From positions 62,001 through 126,000 of the forward strand of contig JABARQ010000001.1 of the NCBI GenBank assembly GCA_019186985.1: 64,000 nucleotides of DNA, written 5' to 3'. Under the pieces are notes generated by a model that searched no databases, was not told where the DNA came from, and saw only the letters and a program-made list of their open reading frames with translations. Shown here piece after piece: positions 23,709-33,956 of the stretch. This stretch comes from Prosthecobacter sp. Lineage in GTDB: Bacteria > Verrucomicrobiota > Verrucomicrobiia > Verrucomicrobiales > Verrucomicrobiaceae. Every line of letters begins with the position of its first letter. The stretch's first letter is position 1. The position numbers were made by a program, and so were the translations under genes.

Positions 23709-26700
23709 TCAATCATCGGCGCGGTTGCGCGACATGAGCACCGTGCCTGAAATCCAGCGCGGCGGCTTTCCGGGCTCTGGCAGCGCGTGGATGAGCAGAT
23801 GGCCGTAAACGCTGATGGATGAGTCTGGAACGGCGATGCCGTGGATGAAGCCGGCGCGCTGATGAAATTTGCGCGGGTTCACGGGGTCCTGCTGGCGGAA
23901 GAAGATGCTGCCCTGGATCAGGCCGGTGCTTCCGGAAGGATACAGCATCAGGCGCATGCCGGAGAAGACCATGTCGGCGCTGTCGGGGCCGGTGAACCGG
24001 ACGGGGATGCGCATTTCTTCCGCGTCCTCAAGCTGGATGGTGAGGTCGGCGTTGGAGTCGCCGGCGGCGGCCTGTCGCAGGTTCATGTAGGTCCGCCTCC
24101 TGGTCGGGGGCGTGTAGTTCATGCCGGTGAACTGCATCTGGGTGATGAAACCCTGGGGATAGCTGGCGTCGGACTTTCGGGCAGGCTTGTTCCAGACCGC
24201 GTAGCCTCCCACGGGTTTTTCGGAGGCAGACTCAAGGTTCGCCGGCCAGTCAAGGACGCCTCCCAAGCTTCCGGTGTTTTGATACAGCGCGCTGTAAAGA
24301 TAGAGGCGCGGCTGATCCAGCCCGAGAACCGGGCTGCTGCCGGTCAGGCTTTGTCCGTCGGGCAGGCGGCAAGACCATGCGGCCGTGCCACTGCGGCTGA
24401 CGACAACGCTCAGAGTGCCGTGTCCGAGGGGCAGGGGAAAGAGCTCGGTTCCCAAAGGGCTCGTTTGAACGGCCATGTTGTAGCGTCCCTGGATGGCCTG
24501 CCTTCTCTCGGCCGGCCATTCAGCGATGGATGAACGGGCAAAGGTGATGAAGTGCGTGGGTTCGCTGTCGATCAGGATTCCTGGATGCAGGGTGCCTGTC
24601 CCCGAATGCCCCGAGGTTGGCAACTCAAGCTTCAAGGTGCTGGCTGGCAGGCCTGCCTGGGCGGGCAGAGGAAAGGAGAGGGTGGCCCCTCTCCTCATCA
24701 CCGTGCCTTTGAAGCTGCGCCTGATGCCACCTTGAAGGAGCGCACCGCTGATCTTTCCCTCGTCCGTGATGGTGAACTGCAGCAGACACGAGTTTTGCTG
24801 AGCGGTGTGTGCCTCCATCGTGTACGTGCTGGCCAGCCCCTGACAGCTGCCTCCCAAGGTGGTTTTGACCATGTTGATCACAAAGGTGAAGGTGTTGTAT
24901 CCGGCTGGGCTGAAGACACCGATGGTCACGGGATAGGAACTGCCCGGCGCCTCCTCCTCGGTGGTGGTGCCCGAAATGATGAGGGAAGTCGGGCCGCTGC
25001 TGGAAACCTCAAGTCCTGGGGGAAGTCCTGTCACATCATACCTCGTCGGTCGGTTTTGGATGTTCAGCTTCAACATCACGTCGGTGAGGGTGATGTTGCT
25101 GCTGGGTTCCAGGTCATAGCTGGACTGAGTGCTGAAGATCTGGGGAGGCCCAAGCACGTCGAGGTAGGTCTGAAACGTCCCTGAGGCCAGCAGGAGGCCG
25201 TTCGAATCCTTCCAACTGGTCGTGCAAAGATAGATGCCTTTCAGGTCGGAGGAGGCGGCGCGGATTCCCAGAGTGGTGCTGTTGACACCGGTGTAGGCGC
25301 CTTCCTGCAGGGGAACGCTGGGGATGTTCGTGGCGTTCAGCCAGGCACAATTCAAGGTGGTGCCGGCGGGAAGCCTGGCCTCCATGGGAAGCGTCGCCGG
25401 ATTTCCCTGGTAGGCATAGACGGTCTGGGTGCCGCCCTGTGCTATGACGGAGTCCGCGCTGTGCCGCAATACCGCAACCCTTGCTGGTTTGGAGGTGACG
25501 CCGCCCTTGCTGGTGGTGATGATGACTGTGTAGACACCTGCGGCGCTGTTCCGGTGAAGGTTCAGCTGCGAACGGGTTTCCTGAGGAATGTCGGCCCCGT
25601 CGAGTTGCCATTGGTAACTTTGGGGCAGGGAGAGGCTGTTGGTGGCGGTTACGGACAGGCTGCCCAGCGTGCTTGAGCCCTGGTAGGCATTGGGCTTGTC
25701 GACGATCATCAGCGACCTGGGCTGCTGTGCGATCACCGGAAGACCCGGAGTTCCCAGGGCGGCCCTCAGCCGCAGTTCAAAAGGCAGGCCGGGCTCCGTG
25801 GTGCTGGTGATTCGCAGAACGCCCTCATGGCCGCCGAGGGTGCTGCTGGAGAAGGTGATGTCGAGGTCACGGCTCTCCCCGGCGCTGAGCGTCCAGGGAC
25901 TGCCCGATTCCTGGCTCATGCCGAACGCGGCGTCGTCCTGGAGGATGCCGGCCTGAACGCCCGCCAGGCTGGTCGTGCCTGTGTTTTTCAGGGTTACACG
26001 AAGAGTGCTGACGCCCGAGCCTTCGTTGACCAGGCCAAAGTCGAGCACGGAGGCAAGGCCGGGATAAAGTCCGACGCCCTTGTGCAGCACCTGAAGCTGG
26101 CCGGGGCTGGCGGGCGTGTGCTCCAGCCTCATCAGCGCGGCACGCTGGGCGCCGCCGATGAAGCTGTAGCCGGCGATGACCACTTTGGCATCAGGCTGCT
26201 GCAGCATCACGGCAGGCGCCTGGGAGAGGCCGCCGAAGGAATGGGAGACAAAGCCTGTTCCCTGGAAACCGAGATCAGGAGCGCCGTTCGCAAGCCTGCG
26301 GGAAAGGATGATGCTTCCATTGTTGCCCTCCTGGTAGCTGGCGCAGATCAGCAGCCGCCCGTCCGGCAGCCTTTTGAAGTCGTGCGCCCAGTTCGTCAAC
26401 GGCCCGAAATCCATGATCGCCGTGCCCTGGCTGCCCATGTCCGTGTCCAGTAGGCCGTCGGTCTTGAAGCGGGAAATGAAGACCTTGTAGGCCGTCGGGA
26501 CGTTGCCGCCGTTGATGGTGCCCAGGGCCAGCACGGTGTTGCTGACAGGGTCGAACTCGATCACGTCGTAGGAGTCGTAGTAGGTGGTGCTGACGTTGTT
26601 TTCGACCAGGCCGCCCGTGCCGAAGTCGCTGTCCAGCCTGCCCTCGGACGTGAGCCTGGCGATGGTGCCCCGGCTGTTTCCGCCGATGTGTCTTGCGCCG

Positions 26701-27368
26701 CCCACCAACAGGCTTCCGTCAGGCCCGTGAGCGAAGCAGCCCTTGGCCGTGCTGGCGTTGATGCCGGTCACCGCCACACCGCTGGATCCATAGCTGGAGT
26801 CCCAGAGGCCGTATTTGTCGTACTTCATCACCGCCCCGCTGTTGCCGCCCAGGTAAAAGCCGTTGTCGGCCGCCGCCAGGAGCGTGGAGCCGAACTGTCC
26901 CGACATCCGGTAGGCATCGAGCCTGCCGCCGATGCCAAAGCTGCTGTCGAGGCTGCCGTCTGCGTTGACTCGCACGATGACAGGAGTGGGCTGCCCAAAC
27001 TGAAACTTGAAACCGGCCGCCAGGATCAGGTTGTTGTCGAGGATGAGAAGGCTGTTCAGCCAGTCGCCGGTCGTGCCAAAGTCGACGGTCACCACTCCAT
27101 TGCTGCCAAAGGTGCTGTCAAGCTGGCCGGCACTCGTGAAGCGCATCAGGCAGCCGTCGCGGCCCGCCGCTCCCCCCGATTGAACATAGCCCGCCGCGAC
27201 CAGCCTGCCGTCGGACTGGCGAGCCAGGGCGGTGACGGTGCAGCCGGAGTCCTGGGCGACGGAGGTGACACCGGCAGTCCCGAAAGTGGCATCAAGATCA
27301 CCGTCCGTGCCCAAGGTGAGATCCGGGGCCCAAAGCAGGGCGGTGGCAAGGAGCGGGCGCAGAAGCAT
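23709..27368 (-). CDS. Giant secreted delta-60-repeat protein with Ig-like modules
   Basis: The 1219-residue protein starts at ATG 27368, giving a short hydrophobic leader (LLRPLLATALLWAPDLTLG); the longer frame begins with an unlikely start. About residues 20-430 carry delta-60 (TIGR02608-type) repeats such as GDLDATFGTAGVTSV, GRLVAAGYVQSG, GQLDSTFGSNGVVTVDFG, GRLDSDFGTGGL and GLLDTDMGSQGTAIMDFG. Next comes a CHU/ASPM-like beta-sandwich (LDFGLVNEGSGVSTLRVTLKNTG), then Ig-like modules (QQPRSLMIV, YQWQLDGADI) and a C-terminal region of uncertain fold repeated about three times around GSLGGVLDW-like strands. Such proteins are surface or secreted and of unknown role. No sorting motif is visible at the C-terminus. 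Confidence 0.83.
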   Translation of the reverse strand: MLLRPLLATALLWAPDLTLGTDGDLDATFGTAGVTSVAQDSGCTVTALARQSDGRLVAAGYVQSGGAAGRDGCLMRFTSAGQLDSTFGSNGVVTVDFGTTGDWLNSLLILDNNLILAAGFKFQFGQPTPVIVRVNADGSLDSSFGIGGRLDAYRMSGQFGSTLLAAADNGFYLGGNSGAVMKYDKYGLWDSSYGSSGVAVTGINASTAKGCFAHGPDGSLLVGGARHIGGNSRGTIARLTSEGRLDSDFGTGGLVENNVSTTYYDSYDVIEFDPVSNTVLALGTINGGNVPTAYKVFISRFKTDGLLDTDMGSQGTAIMDFGPLTNWAHDFKRLPDGRLLICASYQEGNNGSIILSRRLANGAPDLGFQGTGFVSHSFGGLSQAPAVMLQQPDAKVVIAGYSFIGGAQRAALMRLEHTPASPGQLQVLHKGVGLYPGLASVLDFGLVNEGSGVSTLRVTLKNTGTTSLAGVQAGILQDDAAFGMSQESGSPWTLSAGESRDLDITFSSSTLGGHEGVLRITSTTEPGLPFELRLRAALGTPGLPVIAQQPRSLMIVDKPNAYQGSSTLGSLSVTATNSLSLPQSYQWQLDGADIPQETRSQLNLHRNSAAGVYTVIITTSKGGVTSKPARVAVLRHSADSVIAQGGTQTVYAYQGNPATLPMEARLPAGTTLNCAWLNATNIPSVPLQEGAYTGVNSTTLGIRAASSDLKGIYLCTTSWKDSNGLLLASGTFQTYLDVLGPPQIFSTQSSYDLEPSSNITLTDVMLKLNIQNRPTRYDVTGLPPGLEVSSSGPTSLIISGTTTEEEAPGSSYPVTIGVFSPAGYNTFTFVINMVKTTLGGSCQGLASTYTMEAHTAQQNSCLLQFTITDEGKISGALLQGGIRRSFKGTVMRRGATLSFPLPAQAGLPASTLKLELPTSGHSGTGTLHPGILIDSEPTHFITFARSSIAEWPAERRQAIQGRYNMAVQTSPLGTELFPLPLGHGTLSVVVSRSGTAAWSCRLPDGQSLTGSSPVLGLDQPRLYLYSALYQNTGSLGGVLDWPANLESASEKPVGGYAVWNKPARKSDASYPQGFITQMQFTGMNYTPPTRRRTYMNLRQAAAGDSNADLTIQLEDAEEMRIPVRFTGPDSADMVFSGMRLMLYPSGSTGLIQGSIFFRQQDPVNPRKFHQRAGFIHGIAVPDSSISVYGHLLIHALPEPGKPPRWISGTVLMSRNRADD

Positions 27369-27541
27369 CGGCTCCGTTATTAACAAATGATCCGGCAACT
27401 GTCTTGAATGAAAAGCAGGGCATGGTCCCCGGGAGATTTTCGCCTGCCTGACTGACGGGTCATTTTTAAGCGGAAAAAGACACAAATCCTTGTCTCCTGG
27501 ACGCGTATGTCTGAGAGTCCAAGCCTTCCTGCCAACGCCTC

Positions 27542-28792
27542 ATGCGCGACTACTTCATCCGCCGTTTTCTGCTCATCATCCCGACGATCATCGGGGCCAC
27601 CATGGCGGTGTTTCTGATCACGCGGGTGACCCCGGGCGGTCCGATGGAGCGGGCGATGCAGCAGGCCATGATGAACGAGCGCGGCGGCAGGGACGCCGGA
27701 TCCTCGCTGACGGAGGAAAAGCTGGCGGAACTGGCGGCCTACTACGGCTTCGACAAGCCCTTCCTGCCCGCCTACGGCATCTGGCTGGGTGTCTGGCCGC
27801 GTGAGGAGACGCCGCAGTTTGTGAAGTTTGAGAAGGATGTGAAGGAACTGCCCGTGACGCTGAAAGTGCTGCTGCCAAAGGCCGAGTGGAAGCCGAACAA
27901 CGCCTACCGTGTCTCATCGGCAAGGCTCACGCGGGAAGGCAGGCTGACCAGCGAGGACCCGCGGGCGCTCGTCGGCTGGAAAACCAGGGTGGAGCCGGAC
28001 AAGGAGCGTGTGGTCCTCTACCGTCCCGCCTTCAAAGGCGTGCTCCAGGGCTACTTCCACCTCTCCTCGATCTACAACCAGCCGGTGCTGGAGATGATGA
28101 TCTCCAAGATGCCCGTCTCCATCTTCTACGGGCTGTGCAGCTTCATCCTGACCTACATCGTCTGCATCCCGCTCGGCGTGCTCAAGGCCATCAAGCACCG
28201 CACGGTGGTGGACAACGTCACCTCGGTCCTCATCTTCATCGGATATGCCATCCCCGGCTTCCTGCTGGGCAGCCTGCTGGTGGTGTACCTGGCGGCAAGG
28301 CATGGCTGGTTCCCGACCGAGGGCTTCACCGGGGAAAACTTCGACTCGCTCAGCCTCGCTGGCAAGGTCTGGGACATCACCCATCACGCCGTCCTGCCGC
28401 TGGTCTGCTACATGATCGGCAGCTTCGCCTTCATGACCATGCTCATGAAGAACAACCTGATGGACAACCTTGCCGCCGATTATGTGCGCACCGCGATCGC
28501 CAAGGGCGCCAGCTTCAGGCGGGCCGTCATCGGTCATGCGATGCGCAACTCGCTGATCCCCATCGCCACCACCCTGGGCGGCATCACCACCATCTTCGTC
28601 GCCGGCTCCATGCTGATCGAGCGCATCTTCCAGATCGACGGCTTCGGCCTGCTGATGATCCAGAGCATCACCGACCGCGACTACCCGCTCGTGCTGGGCA
28701 TCCTCACCGTGGATGTCTTCCTCATCATGCTCGGCAACATCCTGTCCGACTATTTCGTCGCGCTCACCGACCCCCGGGTGAGGTTTGAATAA
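27542..28792 (+). CDS. Peptide ABC transporter permease, YejB/OppB type
   Basis: The 416-residue inner-membrane protein is the first permease of a five-gene importer operon. It begins with the family-typical helix YFIRRFLLIIPTIIGATMAVFLITRVTPGGP. A periplasmic loop of about 150 residues follows, much longer than in OppB but normal for YejB. The remaining helices surround the EAA-type cytoplasmic loop DYVRTAIAKGASFRRAVIGHAMRNSLIPI, which contacts the ATPases. The C-terminus is DYFVALTDPRVRFE, also typical. YejABEF takes up oligopeptides, including microcin C in Escherichia coli; the peptide specificity here is inferred only from the family. The second permease starts 3 bp after its stop. Confidence 0.9.
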   Translation: MRDYFIRRFLLIIPTIIGATMAVFLITRVTPGGPMERAMQQAMMNERGGRDAGSSLTEEKLAELAAYYGFDKPFLPAYGIWLGVWPREETPQFVKFEKDVKELPVTLKVLLPKAEWKPNNAYRVSSARLTREGRLTSEDPRALVGWKTRVEPDKERVVLYRPAFKGVLQGYFHLSSIYNQPVLEMMISKMPVSIFYGLCSFILTYIVCIPLGVLKAIKHRTVVDNVTSVLIFIGYAIPGFLLGSLLVVYLAARHGWFPTEGFTGENFDSLSLAGKVWDITHHAVLPLVCYMIGSFAFMTMLMKNNLMDNLAADYVRTAIAKGASFRRAVIGHAMRNSLIPIATTLGGITTIFVAGSMLIERIFQIDGFGLLMIQSITDRDYPLVLGILTVDVFLIMLGNILSDYFVALTDPRVRFE

Positions 28793-28795
28793 GCC

Positions 28796-30310
28796 ATGTC
28801 CCCCCGCACCACCGGCCTTGCCCTCACCACATTCGCGGTCCTCGCGGGCGCCTTTCACGCCCTTGGCCTGATGGTGCCGGTGTTCAAGGTTCCCTTCATT
28901 GGCGGACGCTGGACGGGCCTCGTGCTGCTCCTGCTCATGCTGGCCTCCGGCCTTCGCCTCCTGCTGCGAGGGCGCCGCGACTGGCAGTTCAGCCCGCTGA
29001 CGCTGAAGCAGCTCAGGCGCTTTCGATCCCTGAGGCGGGGTTATGTCTCCTTCCTCATCCTGATTTGCCTCGCGGGCGTGGCATCGCTGGACAACCTGCT
29101 GGTCGGCAAGCGCGCCCTGTTGGTGAGTTATGGCGGGCGGCTCTACCTTCCCTTTGTGCGCGGTGACTTCATCCCGGGCAAGGCCTTCGGCTTCGAATCG
29201 GAGGCGGAGACGGATTATCGTGAGCTGCAGGCACGCTGCCGGGCCGAAAGGAGGGGCGACTGGGTGATCATGCCTCCCGTGCCCTATGCGACCAAGCTCG
29301 ACGCTCCGGCCATCGTTGAATCCCTGGAGATGCGGGACGGCGTCCTTCATCGTGCCGGCGCCAGGGACGGGTTCGACGGCATCGCCTATTCGGTGTTCAT
29401 GACACGGCCTGAACAGAAACGTCAGGAGTTCCAGTTCCGCAAAGGCCTTCGTCATGGGGATTTCCGAGGCTGGAATGAAGCGGGTGAGCAGGTGGAGAAG
29501 GGGCGTTATGAAAACGGCCGGCGTGTCTCCTACACGGACTACACCGACGGCCGCGCCGCCGCGCTTGAACCCATGGCGCATGCGGTCTGGAAACGCCTGG
29601 TCTTCCCGCCTTCGGGGCCGTCCGTCACGCACCGTCACTTTCTCGGAACCAACACGACGGGGCAGGACGTGCTGGCGATGCTTTTCGGAGGCCTGCAGCA
29701 GGTGCTGGTCGCCTCGGTTCTCTTTGTCGCGATCGTGTTTGGCATTGGCATCCTGGCCGGCGGCCTGCTCGGTTACTTCGGCGGCAGGGTGGACATGCTG
29801 GGGCAGCGGCTGATCGAAATCTGGTCGGTGCTGCCCTTCCTGTTTGTCGTCGCGATCATCAGCTCGCTCATAACCCCGACCCTGACGGTGCTGGTCACCG
29901 TGGTGGCGGCGTTTGGATGGATGAAGACCACCAGCTACCTGCGCACGGCGGTTTTCAAGGAGAAGGCCCGCGATTATGTGGCCGCCGCGCGCCTGCTGGG
30001 AGCCAGCACGCCGCGCATCATCTTCCGCCAGGTGCTGCCCAACGTCATCGCCATCCTGGTGACGCTGGCGCCGTTTGAAGTGGCGAATGTCATCACCTCG
30101 CTGGCGGCGCTCGACTTCCTCAGCTTCGGCCTGCCTCCGGATGAGCCCAGCTGGGGGCGTCTGCTGCATGAGGGGGTCGACAACTTCAGCTATCCCTGGA
30201 TCGTCAGCAGCGCCTTTGCCGCCATGGCCTTCGTCCTGGTCCTTGTCACCTTCGTCGGCGAGGCCGTGCGCGAGGCCTTTGATCCGAAAAAATTCACCGT
30301 CTATCGTTGA
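28796..30310 (+). CDS. Peptide ABC transporter permease, YejE type, with a MORN-like insert
   Basis: The 504-residue protein is the partner permease. After two N-terminal helices there is an extended periplasmic region. About residues 208-250 of it (FRKGLRHGDFRGWNEAG, then EKGRYENGRRVS) match the MORN_2/YwqK repeat, which is unusual for a permease. HRHFLGTNTTGQDVLAMLFGG marks the start of the conserved core, as in the OppC/YejE family, and DYVAAARLLGASTPRIIFRQVLP is the EAA loop. Length is well above YejE (about 340 residues), and the insert accounts for most of the difference. The stop overlaps the next start by one base (TGATG), so translation is coupled. Confidence 0.88.
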   Translation: MSPRTTGLALTTFAVLAGAFHALGLMVPVFKVPFIGGRWTGLVLLLLMLASGLRLLLRGRRDWQFSPLTLKQLRRFRSLRRGYVSFLILICLAGVASLDNLLVGKRALLVSYGGRLYLPFVRGDFIPGKAFGFESEAETDYRELQARCRAERRGDWVIMPPVPYATKLDAPAIVESLEMRDGVLHRAGARDGFDGIAYSVFMTRPEQKRQEFQFRKGLRHGDFRGWNEAGEQVEKGRYENGRRVSYTDYTDGRAAALEPMAHAVWKRLVFPPSGPSVTHRHFLGTNTTGQDVLAMLFGGLQQVLVASVLFVAIVFGIGILAGGLLGYFGGRVDMLGQRLIEIWSVLPFLFVVAIISSLITPTLTVLVTVVAAFGWMKTTSYLRTAVFKEKARDYVAAARLLGASTPRIIFRQVLPNVIAILVTLAPFEVANVITSLAALDFLSFGLPPDEPSWGRLLHEGVDNFSYPWIVSSAFAAMAFVLVLVTFVGEAVREAFDPKKFTVYR

Positions 30311-32250
30311 TGAGCCCCCGTAACCTTCCCCTCCAGGCGGCGGTGCTCCTGACCTTCGCCACGTCCCTTCTTCCCGACCTCCGGGCGGACGACCGCTTTC
30401 CTCCGTATGACAACACTGCGGAGGTTGAGGCGGAGTGGAAGTCCAAGCCTGAGTTTTACCAGTTCAAGACAGCCGCCGACCTGCCGTCAGGCCTGGTGTG
30501 GGAAAAGGGTCTTGATCAGCCTGAAATGGGCGACCCCAGGGCCAGGAAGGGAGGCACCTTCAACTTTGACCAGCCCAACTTCCCGCCGACCCTGCGCTTT
30601 GTCGGGCCGGATGGAGGCAACACCTTCCGCGGCCAGCATTACGACAACATCGAGATCGACCTGCTGGAGAAGCATCTCGACACCTTCGCCTGGATCCCCG
30701 GCGTCGCGAACGAGTGGGCGTTGAGCGCCGACCGCAGGACCGCCTTTTACCGCCTCGACCCCGAGGCCAGGTACTCCGACGGCGTGAAGGTGAGCGTGGA
30801 GGACTTTTTCATGGCCTTCTACATCTCGCGTTCCAAGCATGCCCAGGACCCCTACCGGGCCGACTACATGGAGCGCGAGTTTTCCGCGATCACCAAGTAC
30901 GACGACCGCACGCTGTCCATCACCATGACGAAGGTGAATCCGGACCCTTTCTACGTGGCGAACGTGAACCCGTTCCCCCGGCATTTTTTCCGTGAGTTCG
31001 GAGATGACTTCCCGGCGCGCTACCAGTGGCGGAAGATGCCGACCACGGGCGCCTACACCATCCTGCCGGAGGATGTGAAGTTCGGCCGCAGCATCACGCT
31101 GACGCGTGTGAAGGACTGGTGGGCCCGGGACCGGAAGTACTACCGGCACCGCTTCAACGCCGACCGGATCGTCTACCGCCTCGTGGCGACGATGGACAAG
31201 TCCTTCGAGATGTTCCGGCAGGGGAAGATCGATCTTTTCTCCAGCAGCGCCCAGCTGCTGCCTGCGGCGTACTGGAATGATCGTGCGGACATCCCTGAGA
31301 TCCTCAACGGCAACATCGAGCGCTATTCCTTCTACAACCAGTTCCCCCGCATTCCGCGCTGCGTTTACATCAATCAGAGCCGTCCCCTGCTAGATCAGCT
31401 GGATGTCCGAATCGGACTTCATCACGCCTTCGACATGGAGAAGGTCATCTCCGTGGTGCTGAGGGATGATGCCAAGCGCATGCAAACCGCCACCGCAGGC
31501 TTCGGACGTTTCACGAGCCCGAACCTGAAGGCGCGCGCCTATGACCCCGCCCAGGCCCGCGAAGCCTTCGCCCGGGCCGGCTTCACCCAGCCTGACAAGG
31601 ACGGTGTGCTGCGCAACGCCGAGGGGCGGCGCCTCAGCTTCACCCTGACCGTCGGCAACCTGCCGATTTACACCCAGGCGGGGCTCATCTGGAAGGAGGG
31701 TGCGCTCAAGGCCGGCGTGGACCTGCAGATCGAGGTGATGGACATCACCCAGCTCTTCAAAAAGGCGAAGGAAAAGAAGCACGACCTGGTCGTCGCCGGG
31801 TTTGGCGCCGAGCCGCCCTATCCGGAGTTCTGGCAGTTTTATCACAGCGACAACGCCTATGAAAAGCAGCCGGACGGCAGCCGGAAAGTGAAGAACAACA
31901 CCAACAACATCACCATGACGGCCGATCCTGAGCTGGACAAGCTGATCGACCAGCATCGTGCCGCGCCCAATGAGGACGAGCTTCAGCGGCTGTCCTGGCT
32001 GATCGAGGAGCGGGCCCAGGTGCTGGCCACGGAGATCCCCATGTGGGAGGTGCCTCTCTACCGCTACCTGCACTGGCGCTGGCTGTGCTGGCCCAGGGAC
32101 GGCAACTGCAAGTTCACCCGCGAGGCCACGGACTCCTACGTCTGGTGGATTGATGAGGACATCAAGGCGGAGACGCTTCAGGCCATGCGCGAGGGGCGCG
32201 GCTTCGGGGAGGTCAGCCGCGTCTTTGACCAGCACCAGGACAAACCATGA
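30310..32250 (+). CDS. Peptide ABC transporter substrate-binding protein, YejA type
   Basis: The 646-residue periplasmic protein belongs to solute-binding family 5. The ATG at 30310 was chosen over the TTG one codon earlier. It has a signal peptide ([19 protein letters not shown]) and YejA features: [59 protein letters not shown], then [27 protein letters not shown] and DAFDMEKV-like lobes. The C-terminus contains [12 protein letters not shown]-like aromatic residues common to YejA-group proteins. It captures peptides and delivers them to the two permeases. The ATG of the first ATPase overlaps its stop (ATGA at 32247-32250). Confidence 0.9.
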   Translation: MSPRNLPLQAAVLLTFATSLLPDLRADDRFPPYDNTAEVEAEWKSKPEFYQFKTAADLPSGLVWEKGLDQPEMGDPRARKGGTFNFDQPNFPPTLRFVGPDGGNTFRGQHYDNIEIDLLEKHLDTFAWIPGVANEWALSADRRTAFYRLDPEARYSDGVKVSVEDFFMAFYISRSKHAQDPYRADYMEREFSAITKYDDRTLSITMTKVNPDPFYVANVNPFPRHFFREFGDDFPARYQWRKMPTTGAYTILPEDVKFGRSITLTRVKDWWARDRKYYRHRFNADRIVYRLVATMDKSFEMFRQGKIDLFSSSAQLLPAAYWNDRADIPEILNGNIERYSFYNQFPRIPRCVYINQSRPLLDQLDVRIGLHHAFDMEKVISVVLRDDAKRMQTATAGFGRFTSPNLKARAYDPAQAREAFARAGFTQPDKDGVLRNAEGRRLSFTLTVGNLPIYTQAGLIWKEGALKAGVDLQIEVMDITQLFKKAKEKKHDLVVAGFGAEPPYPEFWQFYHSDNAYEKQPDGSRKVKNNTNNITMTADPELDKLIDQHRAAPNEDELQRLSWLIEERAQVLATEIPMWEVPLYRYLHWRWLCWPRDGNCKFTREATDSYVWWIDEDIKAETLQAMREGRGFGEVSRVFDQHQDKP

Positions 32251-33941
32251 GCGACGTCATTCTCCAGGTTGAAAACCTCGTCACCGCGTTTGACACGGAC
32301 GCCGGTCGCATGACCGCCGTGGACGGCGTGGGCTTTGAGGTGCGGCGTGGAAGGACCCTGGGCATCGTCGGCGAGTCCGGCTGCGGCAAGAGCGTCACCG
32401 CCTTCTCCATCACGCGCCTGCTGCCCCAGCCTCACGGCCGGATCCTGGGCGGCCGCATCCTTTTCGAGGGGCGTGACCTCGTCACGCTGCCCCTGGAGGA
32501 GATGCAGAAGATCCGCGGGAGCCAGATCAGCATGATCTTTCAGGAGCCGATGACTGCGCTGAACCCCGTGCAGACGGTGGGCCGCCAGCTGGCTGAGGCC
32601 ATCCTGCTGCACGAGAACTGCCCGAAGGCCGAGGTGCTGGCGCGCAGCATCGACATGATGAAGAGGGTGCGCATCCCGGCGCCTGAACAGCGTCTGAACG
32701 AGTACCCGCACCAGCTCAGCGGCGGCATGAGGCAGCGTGTGATGATCGCCATGGCGCTGATCAACCGGCCGAGGCTGCTCATCGCCGACGAGCCGACCAC
32801 GGCCCTCGACGTGACCGTGCAGGCGCAGATCCTGGAGCTGATCGCGGACCTGCAGAAGGAGATGGGCATGAGCGTCATTTTGATCACCCATGACCTGGGG
32901 GTCATCGCCGAGGTCTGTGATGAGGTCGCCGTGATGTATGCCGGGCGCATCGTTGAGAAGGCGGGTGTGTTTGAGCTTTTTGATCGTCCGCGTCACGCCT
33001 ACACCCAGGGGCTGCTCGACAGCATTCCGCGTCTGGACAGCACGCCCAAGACCAGGCTGAAGGCCATTCCGGGCAACGTGCCCGGCATCGGCGACTTCCG
33101 CCCCGGTTGCCGCTTTGCCTCCCGCAGCGGACGCGATCACTCTGAAAGCCATCTCAGCACCCGCGCCGCGTTTGTCGAAATCACCCCCGGGCACTGGGTG
33201 GAAAACTGTCCGATCTGCACCGAAAACCCAGTTGTCAGCCCTGCGGAGGGCGGTCATCATTCATCCAACCCCCATGAAAACGATCAAGAGTCCCGCCGAA
33301 CAACTGCGCAAGATTCGTGGCAGTCAGCGCTTGATGAGCTTGGACGAAGTCCGTGCCCAGACGGCCCGCCACAAAGCCGCGCGGCTCGCCGGAAAGAACG
33401 CCGGCGGCAGCTCGGACTCCTCCGCGCGTGGGCTGTCCGAACTGGCAGGATGATCCGCCCGGAAACGCTGGGAGAAGTGCAGGACGAGGCTTCCGAACAT
33501 CGCGTTTATTACAATCCCGCCGCCGGGGCCGCCATCAAGACCACCCACCCGGGCCGTTGTGGAAACGCCTTTCCTGAAGGTGGCTTTGACGGGGCTCTGC
33601 CTGAGGAATACTGCCGGAGATGGCTGGCATATAACCAGCTGTTTGGTGATGATGTCGGCCTTCTGGGGGTTGTCGGGGATGAAGATGAGATCAGTCTTGT
33701 CATCAGCCAGCGATGGATCGAGGGAAGCCGGCCCGACAAGGACACGATCCACGCCTACATGGATTCGCTTGGGTTCAGCCAGGCCCCCAACCTCCGCGAT
33801 TACTACAATGAAGCCGACCAGGTGGCCGTCCTGGATGGACATGAGGATAACTTCATCCTGACTGGACAGGGGGAGCTGGTGCCCATCGATGTTCATGTGG
33901 TGCCCCTTGATGCATCCCTGAAACGTGCCCTCTGCCTTTAA
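32247..33941 (+). CDS. ABC transporter ATPase (OppD/YejF N-half type) reading in frame into a kinase-like domain
   Basis: Residues 1 to about 325 form a complete peptide-importer ATPase: Walker [12 protein letters not shown], signature [12 protein letters not shown], Walker [14 protein letters not shown], the switch histidine in [10 protein letters not shown], and the OppD-type tail [11 protein letters not shown]...[11 protein letters not shown]. The sister ATPase ends at the same point (GHWVQPCPCCT). Here no stop follows, and the frame runs to 33941 for 564 codons, its last 163 matching the polyvalent-kinase-like ORF at 33450. The roughly 75 residues between them look like out-of-frame reading of the nested 59-codon ORF. 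Either a true fusion is made or the ATPase carries a junk tail. Insertion of a two-gene cassette that removed the stop codon is my preferred reading. Confidence 0.82.
   Translation: MSDVILQVENLVTAFDTDAGRMTAVDGVGFEVRRGRTLGIVGESGCGKSVTAFSITRLLPQPHGRILGGRILFEGRDLVTLPLEEMQKIRGSQISMIFQEPMTALNPVQTVGRQLAEAILLHENCPKAEVLARSIDMMKRVRIPAPEQRLNEYPHQLSGGMRQRVMIAMALINRPRLLIADEPTTALDVTVQAQILELIADLQKEMGMSVILITHDLGVIAEVCDEVAVMYAGRIVEKAGVFELFDRPRHAYTQGLLDSIPRLDSTPKTRLKAIPGNVPGIGDFRPGCRFASRSGRDHSESHLSTRAAFVEITPGHWVENCPICTENPVVSPAEGGHHSSNPHENDQESRRTTAQDSWQSALDELGRSPCPDGPPQSRAARRKERRRQLGLLRAWAVRTGRMIRPETLGEVQDEASEHRVYYNPAAGAAIKTTHPGRCGNAFPEGGFDGALPEEYCRRWLAYNQLFGDDVGLLGVVGDEDEISLVISQRWIEGSRPDKDTIHAYMDSLGFSQAPNLRDYYNEADQVAVLDGHEDNFILTGQGELVPIDVHVVPLDASLKRALCL
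33274..33453 (+). CDS. Nested 59-residue protein, first gene of a candidate inserted cassette
   Basis: This ORF lies in a different frame from the ATPase extension that covers it. It begins [18 protein letters not shown] and ends [10 protein letters not shown], is rich in Lys, Arg and Ala and is probably helical, followed by a flexible Gly/Ser segment. Its TGA overlaps the ATG of the kinase-like gene (ATGA, 33450-33453), the usual sign of a coupled pair. I recognise no family. GGAGGG occurs about 25 bp upstream, too far for a normal Shine-Dalgarno site. A role as a small partner or antitoxin is speculation from the gene arrangement only. Confidence 0.5.
   Translation: MKTIKSPAEQLRKIRGSQRLMSLDEVRAQTARHKAARLAGKNAGGSSDSSARGLSELAG
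33450..33941 (+). CDS. Polyvalent-protein-kinase-like domain protein
   Basis: This 163-residue frame can be translated alone from ATG 33450 or as the C-terminus of the upstream ATPase. It resembles the kinase-like domain of phage and mobile-element polyvalent proteins (Kinase-PolyVal). Visible pieces are [19 protein letters not shown] at the N-terminus (nucleotide-site-like beta strands and a lysine), [15 protein letters not shown], then [12 protein letters not shown], and [23 protein letters not shown], equivalent to the HxDNxxxxxxxxxxxID catalytic/metal region. The assignment is from motif memory and not a database search. It sits between two ATPase genes of one transporter, a place where no unrelated gene is expected; the second ATPase starts 15 bp downstream. 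Confidence 0.6.
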   Translation: MIRPETLGEVQDEASEHRVYYNPAAGAAIKTTHPGRCGNAFPEGGFDGALPEEYCRRWLAYNQLFGDDVGLLGVVGDEDEISLVISQRWIEGSRPDKDTIHAYMDSLGFSQAPNLRDYYNEADQVAVLDGHEDNFILTGQGELVPIDVHVVPLDASLKRALCL

Positions 33942-33956
33942 TCACCTGTTTGCCGC

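Noticed and set aside
27914-30169. 751-codon minus-strand frame across the permease genes
   Set aside because: Histidine/glutamine/arginine-rich antisense shadow; the plus strand encodes two recognisable permeases.
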